From: Anaerolinea sp.
GTDB lineage: Bacteria; Chloroflexota; Anaerolineae; Anaerolineales; Anaerolineaceae
NCBI GenBank assembly: GCA_013824385.1
Contig: PNNU01000154.1
Location: 1 to 7,597 of the forward strand
Direction of reading: 5' to 3'
DNA: 7,597 bases
Shown here: piece after piece, positions 1-5,690 of the stretch
Layout of the letters: every line of letters starts with the position of its first letter
Position numbering within the stretch: position 1 is the stretch's first letter
The notes under the pieces: model-generated
The model's database searches: none
Seen by the model: the letters and a program-made list of their open reading frames with translations, nothing else
What the model was told of the DNA's origin: nothing
Position numbers and translations under genes: made by a program

Positions 1-59
1 AATTGGAATATTTGTTCCATAATTATAACGCAAATTTTTATTCTCCTGCCCCACCCCTG

Positions 60-88
60 CCCCTCCCCATCCTTCGGATGGAGAGGGG
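60..88. other. GC-rich stem-loop in the gene-free left end
   Basis: Arms 60-72 and 76-88 pair over 12 base pairs with one C/A mismatch (66 against 82), closed by a three-base TTC loop. The arms are CCCCTC plus CCATCC on the left and GGATGG plus GAGGGG on the right. Neither side carries a T-run, so it is a poor intrinsic terminator in either direction. Its pyrimidine-rich/purine-rich arms resemble the dispersed palindromic intergenic elements of many bacterial genomes, but only one copy is present here, so repeat status is a guess. The rest of 1-249 is AT-rich and holds no supportable gene. Confidence 0.6.
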
Positions 89-165
89 ATTGAAGTAAAG
101 TAAAATATAGCCTTGCCATTTCTTAAATTAGAACTTCGAGAAAAACTCTCTTTTGAACTCATTTT

Positions 166-171
166 TATAAT
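166..171 (+). promoter_or_regulatory. Candidate -10 box for the sulfatase-fold gene
   Basis: A perfect TATAAT sits about 80 bases before the start codon at 250, in AT-rich DNA. No convincing -35 hexamer lies 16-18 bases upstream, so the call rests on the -10 match and position only. It would give a leader of roughly 70 bases. Confidence 0.2.
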
Positions 172-249
172 TCACATCTGCAAAATTCAATGCACCGCGG
201 GTGGTAAAATTGGGGTCTATTAAAATATTCAAATTAGGAAGTTACTCCT

Positions 250-1794
250 ATGACGACACAGACAAAACCTGGAAAAAAGAAAAAAGCGCTGGTGTTCCAC
301 CCCATCTTGATCGGGCTTTACCCGGTATTGGCATTATTGGCTTATAACATCATCCAGTTGGACCCGATCTATGCGGTCAGGGCGATCGTGGTGACCTTGC
401 TGATCAGTGCTTTGGTCTTTGCACTTGCCCTGTTGATCACCCGCGAACGCTACAAAGGCGGATTGCTGGCCAGTCTGGCGCTTCTGCTCTTTTTAACCTA
501 CGGACACGTGTACAACCTGCTTGAGAATAAATCTTATTTCGGGCATCACCGCTTCATGATCATCATCTGGCTGGCCTTGTTCGGTCTGGGCGCCTGGGGG
601 ATTTTTAGTCTCAAAAAGAAACCGCGCACACTTTCAACTTTTTTGAATTTCTTCTCTGTGGTGTTAATCGCCATTCCGCTTTTCCAGATCGTGTATTTTG
701 AAGTGAGCCACACCAAATCCAGTCTTAAGCCGGCAGCCAATCCGGCCGTGGATTCCTTATGGCAGCCGCAAGCTGCCGCACCGGCAGGTTCACCAGATGT
801 CTACTATATCGTACTGGACGCCTATACCCGCAGCGACAAACTCAAAGAAGTTTATGGCTACGATAACAGCGCCTTCCTGCAGAAATTACGTGAGATGGGA
901 TTCTATATTGCGGAATGCAGCAAGAGTAATTACAGCTATACACCTTCATCCATGGCGACAGCGTTTAATATGGATTACCTGGACAATTTCGCCGGGAACA
1001 TCATTAAAGAAAACCGCAGTTTCTATGACCTGGGTGAAACCATCAAGCATAACAAGGTGCGCGCGCTCTTTTCCGAACTGGGCTATCGCTATGTGACTTT
1101 TGATAACGATATCTGGTGGCTGGATACGACTGATTCAGACCAATATATTTCTCAATACTCCTCCCCCTGGCAAAAGCTGCTCAATTTCAAAATTCTTGGC
1201 AATTTCGAAAAATATTATTTACGCTCCACTGCCCTGCGGGTGGTGGATGAATTCTCAAATTCAAAAGCAAATACCCTGGATAAAGCCTTGCTTTCGACGG
1301 AAAGAGCGCATTACGACCTGATCAATTACAATTTCGCCCAGTTGGAGCAGCTGCCGCAAGCCGAAACCCCCAAGTTCGTCTATGCTCATTTTGTGGCGCC
1401 GCACTTCCCTTATGTTTTTGCGCCGGACGGCTCTTTTGAATACACAGCCTCCAACGCACCCGGTTATGTCAATGAAATCACTTATATTGAACAACGCGTT
1501 TTGGAAGTGATCAGCAATTTGATCAAAGATTCTGAGGTGCCGCCAATCATTCTGTTGCAAAGTGATCACGGTCTGGCCGCGGAAATACGCAACGCCAACC
1601 TGATGGCCTATTATTTACCCAACGGCGGAGAAGAAGCCCTCTACCCCAGCATTACGCCGGTCAATTCGTTCAGAATCGTATTCAACCAATATTTCGGCGC
1701 AGACTATCCCCTGTTGGAGGATGTGGCGCGCTCAGCGACTTACCAAGCGCCATATGATTTCAGTATTGTGGATTATCCGTGTACGGCGAAATAG
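250..1794 (+). CDS. Membrane-anchored alkaline-phosphatase/sulfatase-superfamily protein
   Basis: This 514-residue protein has a Lys-rich N-terminus, then five hydrophobic segments at about residues 16-37, 42-64, 70-91, 102-121 and 131-152. The odd number of spans and the inside-positive N-terminus place the C-terminal domain (about 180-514) outside the membrane. That domain shows the superfamily pattern: VLDAYTRSD with metal-binding Asp190, a likely nucleophile Thr231 within NYSYTPSSMA, AHFVAPHFPY with His380 and His385, and QSDHG with Asp439-His440. The architecture recalls lipoteichoic-acid synthases and phosphoethanolamine transferases, which move or remove phosphate-linked groups on surface lipids and glycans; the substrate here is unknown. 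There is no CxPxR formylglycine motif, so a classical sulfatase is unlikely. An AGGAA ribosome-binding site at 236-240 lies nine bases before ATG. It converges on the methyltransferase gene, sharing a terminator. Confidence 0.85.
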   Translation: MTTQTKPGKKKKALVFHPILIGLYPVLALLAYNIIQLDPIYAVRAIVVTLLISALVFALALLITRERYKGGLLASLALLLFLTYGHVYNLLENKSYFGHHRFMIIIWLALFGLGAWGIFSLKKKPRTLSTFLNFFSVVLIAIPLFQIVYFEVSHTKSSLKPAANPAVDSLWQPQAAAPAGSPDVYYIVLDAYTRSDKLKEVYGYDNSAFLQKLREMGFYIAECSKSNYSYTPSSMATAFNMDYLDNFAGNIIKENRSFYDLGETIKHNKVRALFSELGYRYVTFDNDIWWLDTTDSDQYISQYSSPWQKLLNFKILGNFEKYYLRSTALRVVDEFSNSKANTLDKALLSTERAHYDLINYNFAQLEQLPQAETPKFVYAHFVAPHFPYVFAPDGSFEYTASNAPGYVNEITYIEQRVLEVISNLIKDSEVPPIILLQSDHGLAAEIRNANLMAYYLPNGGEEALYPSITPVNSFRIVFNQYFGADYPLLEDVARSATYQAPYDFSIVDYPCTAK

Positions 1795-1881
1795 ACCAAA
1801 TTCCAAGATCTATGAAGTGAATAATATTTAGGGCAAGTTCCCAAATTCCAAAACCAGAAATTGAGATCTGTTTTAAAAGCA

Positions 1882-1918
1882 AACCCCCGCGGTTTTAAGG
1901 GCAGAAACCGCGGGGGTT
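1882..1918. terminator. Bidirectional intrinsic terminator between convergent genes
   Basis: A perfect 14-base-pair stem (arms 1882-1895 and 1905-1918, AACCCCCGCGGTTT and its complement) encloses a nine-base loop. It lies midway between the sulfatase-fold gene stop (1794) and the methyltransferase stop (1941). On the minus strand the stem runs into TTTGCTTTT, a reasonable U-tract; on the plus strand the tail is less T-rich (TTATGCAAATATTATTT). It should therefore terminate the leftward operon well and the rightward gene moderately. Confidence 0.85.
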
Positions 1919-1940
1919 ATGCAAATATTATTTACAGTGT

Positions 1941-3320
1941 TTATTTCTTCTTTAATAGATAGAGGGTTCGTTCGCTGCCGGCAAGCGGCTGTTTTTCGAC
2001 TATCTTGAAGACGCGGGTAAAGGCGGCATCAAAACCTTCTTCGGTGTAATGGTCAAAAATATCCTTGCGAGTGGCGAGCAGGCGTTTCACCTGCGAATCG
2101 CTCTTGGGTACAAACTCAACCACTGCCCAGTTGGCGATGGATGTAAAATAGTCCGCAATGGAATCAAGGGGTAAGTTATTAGAGATAGCCAGGTGGTGGA
2201 TCAAGGCCAGCGCAAGCAGCATATCCACAGGACCGCGGGCGTTAAAGGCGTCGCGTTCCTTGTTAGCCCAACCGATGGCCGGGCTGGGATTGGTAAGATC
2301 CATAACCAAGGGCATCAAATTCTTTTCGTTGTGCGCTTTGATGGTGAGATAATTTTTTTCCACGGCGGCAGGGTCAATGTCGCTGGCGACGGTAAAAATG
2401 CCGCGTTTGGCAGCCTCGCGGCTGAACAATCCGTTGTTGGCGCCCAGATCCCAGACTTTTGAGGGTTTGGCTTTGTCGATGAAACCGCCAACCACTTCAC
2501 CCTTCAAACGCAGAGAATCATCCGAATAATTAGTGGCGCTGTAATAATCACCCCATTCGGTGCCCTTGGGTTGCCAGGTCAATTTTTCAACGGTCTGGCT
2601 CAAGCCTTTGAGCATATTGAGCAATGCTTCTTTCGAGAGCAAGCCTGCATTGTTTTGAGTGGCTTGTTTGTCAGCATATTCGCGCTGGACTCGTGCGTGC
2701 AAATGAATGTGCACATTCAAACCTGACAGGCCAAATCGGGTCTTGCCGGGTAATAATCGACTGGCCAGATCAAGTGGAATCCCGTCAATATAGTTCTTGC
2801 TCAATTGCATGAAACGCACATCCACCAGGGATGCAAGAGCCAGGGGAGCCAGAAAATGCTGGCAGAACTGGCGGTAACCATCCCAGGCGGAACCTTTGCG
2901 ATAGACGTCAAATGATAATGTATCAATCAGAATGGGCTTGCCATCCACGAATTGGATGTTAAAGGCGCTGGCATCTTTGAGGATCATGCCCTTGCTTAAG
3001 GCCAGTTTGTTGATCTCGAGGGTTAACAGGGCGGTATCTTTAAGCTGCGAAAAACTCCATTCGTAAGGATAAGAAATAAATGGTACGAGGTCAGGCTGCA
3101 AGATGCGATAAGCAAGAGCCTCGTCATCAGCTTTAACATCCACTTCCTTGTGCGCCACCAGCCATCCACGCCGGGTCAGTTCTTCGTACAACCCTGATGA
3201 GATGAATTTATCGTAAGCTTTGGCGCAGGATTGGTTCACCTGGCGGTAGAGCACCCCGCTGCGAGTGAAAAGAAATCCACCCGGATCGCGGAAGGAAGAG
3301 GAAACCCTGGCGTCAGTCAT
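1941..3320 (-). CDS. Class I SAM-dependent methyltransferase with kinase-like N-terminal domain
   Basis: This 459-residue soluble protein has two parts. Residues about 280-405 form a Rossmann methyltransferase: motif I VWDLGANNG (289-297), the ribose-binding acidic region SDID (313-316), MDLTNP (340-345), and LALALIHHLA (369-378), followed by a conserved-looking EFVPKSDSQV segment. The acceptor is unknown. Residues about 10-190 precede it and contain LKDASAFN then PILID, in which Asp116, Asn121 and Asp133 have the spacing of a protein-kinase or aminoglycoside-phosphotransferase catalytic loop and metal-binding Asp. I recall related proteins loosely labelled NoeA-like or simply methyltransferase. 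The start overlaps the upstream gene's stop by one base (TAATG), with GAGG at 3328-3325 inside that gene, so translation is probably coupled. No signal peptide or membrane span is seen. Confidence 0.85.
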   Translation of the reverse strand: MTDARVSSSFRDPGGFLFTRSGVLYRQVNQSCAKAYDKFISSGLYEELTRRGWLVAHKEVDVKADDEALAYRILQPDLVPFISYPYEWSFSQLKDTALLTLEINKLALSKGMILKDASAFNIQFVDGKPILIDTLSFDVYRKGSAWDGYRQFCQHFLAPLALASLVDVRFMQLSKNYIDGIPLDLASRLLPGKTRFGLSGLNVHIHLHARVQREYADKQATQNNAGLLSKEALLNMLKGLSQTVEKLTWQPKGTEWGDYYSATNYSDDSLRLKGEVVGGFIDKAKPSKVWDLGANNGLFSREAAKRGIFTVASDIDPAAVEKNYLTIKAHNEKNLMPLVMDLTNPSPAIGWANKERDAFNARGPVDMLLALALIHHLAISNNLPLDSIADYFTSIANWAVVEFVPKSDSQVKRLLATRKDIFDHYTEEGFDAAFTRVFKIVEKQPLAGSERTLYLLKKK

Positions 3321-3520
3321 TATGCCTCGTCTTGATCGTCTTCGTCCGCTTCAGCGACAGGGGGCACATATTTTTCGCCTTTGAAGAATGCTTTTAAGCG
3401 GCCCCAAAACACCTTGACCAGAATTCCAAAGCCGCCGAGCAAACCTGCGGCGATCAATTGAACCAATAAACTACCTGAACCTGGATCAAGATATTTTAGA
3501 TTTAAAAGGATATGATGCAT
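3320..3520 (-). CDS. Small single-span membrane protein with LDPGSGS motif
   Basis: This 66-residue protein has the motif YLDPGSGS at residues 10-17, one hydrophobic helix at about 18-38, a basic membrane-proximal stretch (WGRLKAFFKGEK, 39-50), and a strongly acidic tail (58-66). Basic residues after the helix and the acidic C-terminus suggest the tail is cytoplasmic. I recall similar short proteins with a 'YLDPG(S/T)GS' opening beside surface-polysaccharide and methyltransferase genes, but know no assigned function. A strong GGAGG at 3529-3525 is spaced four bases from ATG. The stop overlaps the methyltransferase start (TAATG), so both are probably made from one message; an obvious guess is that it recruits the methyltransferase to the membrane. 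Confidence 0.8.
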   Translation of the reverse strand: MHHILLNLKYLDPGSGSLLVQLIAAGLLGGFGILVKVFWGRLKAFFKGEKYVPPVAEADEDDQDEA

Positions 3521-3550
3521 GGTTCCTCCAGCTTTTTTAAGTGATTTCCA

Positions 3551-3556
3551 ATTATA
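3551..3556 (-). promoter_or_regulatory. Candidate -10 box for the small membrane protein/methyltransferase pair
   Basis: On the minus strand a perfect TATAAT (3556 to 3551) lies about 30 bases before the ATG at 3520, leaving room for a short leader with the GGAGG site. No good -35 hexamer is present. The box lies within the 19-base interval of an inverted repeat, ATTTCCA/TGGAAAT (3544-3550 and 3570-3576). It may let the last two genes be expressed apart from the kinase and psuG. Confidence 0.35.
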
Positions 3557-3584
3557 ACCGTGTTAGCAATGGAAATTGCAGCGA

Positions 3585-4520
3585 TTATATGGAACGTGAA
3601 ACTGTAAGCTTCTGTGCCAGTGCTACTGCGATTTTGCCGCCGACCTTGGCGTTGTTTTTAATTAAAGCAATATTGGCGGTCAGGCTTTTGCCACCTGTTT
3701 CCTTTTTAATGGCTGCCAGAATGAATGGAGTAACTTCTTTACCAACAATACCTTTTGCGGCGATATCTGCTAGCGCCACATCAATGGCCCTGCGGGTTTC
3801 TTCGTAAGAAAGTGCGTCCTCGTCCGCAAGAGCCACGCCCACCAACAGACCACCTTTGTGGCTATGCTGAAGCTTGGCTTTGAAAATATCCGCGACTTCT
3901 TCAGGGGTCTCAGCCGACCAATCCAGTTTGTATTGGCTGCCACGGGTATAAAAGAGTGGGAAATTCGGGGTTTGATACCCCACAACCCCAACGCGGTTGG
4001 TCTCAAGGTATTCCAACGTAGCCGGGATATCCATGAAAGCCTTGGCGCCAGCACAAACCGTGATGCACGGATAATCTGCCAAAGCAATTAGATCGGATGA
4101 AATATCAAGGGTCTTGTAACCATCAGGACCCACTCCGCCAATTCCGCCGGTGACAAACACATTAATCCCCACAGCTGAAGCGATGGCTAAACTGGCGCTT
4201 ACCGTGGTGGCTGCAGAAAGTTTGCGCGCCAAAATAAAGGGGATATCGCGATCGCTGGCTTTAAGCACTTTCTCATCCGTGGCGATCCACTCAATCTCGT
4301 CGCGAGTCAGCCCTACTTTCATCTTGCCTTCACGGATGGCAATAGTAGCAGGTATGGCGCCTGCCTGGCGAATAATCTCTTCCACAGCCAGGGCGGTTTC
4401 CATGTTCTGCGGGTAAGGCATGCCGTGGGCGATAATGGTGGATTCAAGCGCAACGATGGGTGCGCCAGTGCGCAGTCCATCTGCAACATCTTTTCTGATT
4501 TCGATTTCGTTTTTATTCAT
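3585..4520 (-). CDS. psuG: Pseudouridine-5'-phosphate glycosidase
   Basis: PsuG cleaves the C-C glycosidic bond of pseudouridine 5'-phosphate to uracil and ribose 5-phosphate in the cytoplasm. The 311 residues match the family's length and order: IVALESTIIAHGMPYPQN (22-39) with Glu26, KASDRDIP (87-94) with Lys87, TTVSAS (105-110), TGGIGGV (124-130), DISSDL (139-144) with metal-binding Asp143, CAGAKAFMDI (156-165) with Schiff-base Lys160, KEVTPF (261-266), and LTANIALI (280-287) with Asn283. These agree, with a constant shift of five or six, with catalytic positions I recall for E. coli PsuG (31, 93, 149, 166, 289). The exception is Gly131, where His137 would be expected. GGAG at 4529-4526 precedes the ATG. 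It sits 60 bases downstream of a PfkB kinase gene, the same order as E. coli psuK-psuG. No transporter gene is in the window. Confidence 0.95.
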   Translation of the reverse strand: MNKNEIEIRKDVADGLRTGAPIVALESTIIAHGMPYPQNMETALAVEEIIRQAGAIPATIAIREGKMKVGLTRDEIEWIATDEKVLKASDRDIPFILARKLSAATTVSASLAIASAVGINVFVTGGIGGVGPDGYKTLDISSDLIALADYPCITVCAGAKAFMDIPATLEYLETNRVGVVGYQTPNFPLFYTRGSQYKLDWSAETPEEVADIFKAKLQHSHKGGLLVGVALADEDALSYEETRRAIDVALADIAAKGIVGKEVTPFILAAIKKETGGKSLTANIALIKNNAKVGGKIAVALAQKLTVSRSI

Positions 4521-4535
4521 TTTTTCTCCGTTTTT

Positions 4536-4553
4536 ATCATTACAAATAATGAT
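4536..4553. other. Small AT-rich stem-loop before psuG
   Basis: ATCATTA (4536-4542) pairs perfectly with TAATGAT (4547-4553) around a CAAA loop. It lies just upstream of the psuG ribosome-binding site in the 60-base kinase-psuG gap. In the direction of transcription it is followed by AAAAA, not T residues, so it is not a terminator. It could affect mRNA stability or PsuG translation, but the stem is weak. Confidence 0.35.
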
Positions 4554-4576
4554 TTCTTTGTATTTTTATGTTTTTC

Positions 4577-4602
4577 GTGGTTATGATTTAATTTTTAACC
4601 AC
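4577..4602. other. Stem-loop spanning the kinase stop codon
   Basis: GTGGTTA (4577-4583) pairs perfectly with TAACCAC (4596-4602) across a 12-base AT-rich loop. The structure covers the last codons and stop of the kinase gene. On the transcribed (minus) strand it is followed by A-rich sequence rather than a T-run, so termination is unlikely. A role as an mRNA end-protecting or processing hairpin is possible but unproven. Confidence 0.35.
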
Positions 4603-5567
4603 AAATATTCAACTTGATTGGCAAGCTCTTCCTCATGATTCCGCCGCATTATACTCAATAGTTCCGCGATTGTGGGGGCAAATGAGTGTGCTCCAATGCG
4701 GGTAACGATGTGAGCCGCGGCTGCACAGCCCAACTTGCACGCCTGAACAAACGTCAACCCTTTCAACCAGCCAGTGAGAAAGCCGCCACAAAAGGCATCT
4801 CCGGCACCGGTGGTATCGACCACCTTTTCTACGGGGTCCATTTTAACAAATTGTTCTGTCTCATTTGAAGAAAGCAGGCAGCCCTCGCTGCCCAGTGTCA
4901 CTAAAACAGTTTTCACACCCCGGCTTCTCAACACTCTTGCAGCCTTGATGGGATCCTGTTCGCCGCTAAGAAGCAAAGCCTCACTCTGATTCGGAAATAC
5001 AAAATCCAACTGCGGTAGCAGTTCATCCATTTCACTGCCGGTTTGCCTGGCAAACAAGTAGGAGGGGTCCAATGAAACAGCCAACTCGTTCCGTTTTGCT
5101 TCACGCAGCAAACCCCAGGCGGTCTGTTTTGAATTGGGCTGCTGAAAGCAGTAACCAGAGAGATGCAGGCAGTGGTGATTCTTCCAGACGATTTCTGAGG
5201 GCATCCCGGGAGGATCTGATTCGTTCACACCGCGATAGGAGTGGAACTTGCGCTCACCGGCGGCATCCACCACGGATACACAGGTGCCGGTGTTGCCATC
5301 TGTTCGTTTCAGATAACGGGTGTTGACATTGAATTTACGAAAATCCTGCAGCAGCTGTTTCGTCCAAATGTCGCTGCCGAGGCTGCCCAAAAAGGTAACT
5401 GCTTGCCCCATGCTGCCTGCGATGGCTGCACAGTTGGCTGCGGATCCCCCCGGTGAAAAGCTTATATCATCCACTTTAACATCATGGGCATTCGGGTCGA
5501 TCGATTCGGTTTTAAGCAGGATGTCCATTTCGACATCCCCATAGATGAGTAAGCGTTTTTGAGTCAT
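4581..5567 (-). CDS. psuK: PfkB-family carbohydrate/nucleoside kinase, probable pseudouridine kinase
   Basis: This 328-residue cytoplasmic kinase has both PfkB signatures. The N-terminal one is PGGSAANCA (39-47), after a YGDVEMD strand (9-15) that normally contacts the sugar. The C-terminal one is DTTGAGDAFCGGFL (251-264), with catalytic base Asp257 and the GAGD anion hole; VTLGSEG (223-229) lies in the ATP region. Family members phosphorylate a sugar or nucleoside hydroxyl with ATP. Adjacency to psuG, in the usual kinase-then-glycosidase order, makes pseudouridine the best substrate guess. The GGSAAN signature, however, is nearer ribokinase and nucleoside kinases than the GGVGRN I recall in E. 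coli PsuK, so the symbol is less certain than the family. The start is supported by AAGG (5579-5576), eight bases before ATG. Residues after about 305 extend past the usual fold end. Confidence 0.8.
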   Translation of the reverse strand: MTQKRLLIYGDVEMDILLKTESIDPNAHDVKVDDISFSPGGSAANCAAIAGSMGQAVTFLGSLGSDIWTKQLLQDFRKFNVNTRYLKRTDGNTGTCVSVVDAAGERKFHSYRGVNESDPPGMPSEIVWKNHHCLHLSGYCFQQPNSKQTAWGLLREAKRNELAVSLDPSYLFARQTGSEMDELLPQLDFVFPNQSEALLLSGEQDPIKAARVLRSRGVKTVLVTLGSEGCLLSSNETEQFVKMDPVEKVVDTTGAGDAFCGGFLTGWLKGLTFVQACKLGCAAAAHIVTRIGAHSFAPTIAELLSIMRRNHEEELANQVEYLWLKIKS

Positions 5568-5612
5568 AAAGTATACCTTGTGGGTTAATGGTAACAGGTT
5601 TTTGAGTGGCTA

Positions 5613-5642
5613 TTGCTCTTTTTGATGAAAAAAACCTATAAT
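5613..5642 (+). promoter_or_regulatory. Promoter candidate for the M28 peptidase gene
   Basis: A perfect -10 box TATAAT (5637-5642) lies 18 bases downstream of a weak -35, TTGCTC (5613-5618, three of six matches). Transcription would begin near 5650, giving a leader of about 40 bases that ends in the GGAG site at 5680-5683. The region between the divergent kinase and peptidase starts is 123 bases long. I could not identify a convincing minus-strand promoter for the kinase in it. Confidence 0.5.
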
Positions 5643-5690
5643 TAATATGCTCTTTTATGGCTAAGCCTCCAATGGAAGTGGAGAAACATA

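Noticed and set aside
1..20. A minus-strand ATG at 20-18 opening a frame off the left edge
   Set aside because: Only six codons are visible, no ribosome-binding site is at the right distance, and a TATAAT immediately abuts the ATG.
1261..1569. A 102-codon minus-strand open frame
   Set aside because: It is antisense to the catalytic part of the sulfatase-fold gene and encodes nothing family-like.
1796..1851. An 11-base direct repeat CCAAATTCCAA (1796-1806 and 1841-1851)
   Set aside because: It is short, AT-rich and has only two copies in a post-gene spacer; no mobile-element or attachment-site context supports a function.
3770..4087. A 105-codon minus-strand open frame
   Set aside because: It is an alternative frame inside psuG, whose own frame carries all the family motifs.
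4521..4580. Possible riboswitch or attenuator between the kinase and psuG
   Set aside because: The gap is 60 bases, very AT-rich, with one weak hairpin and no T-run terminator; it is too short for a known riboswitch class.
5570..5575. TATACT on the minus strand before the kinase gene
   Set aside because: It lies only a few bases from the ATG, so transcription from it would begin inside the coding region.
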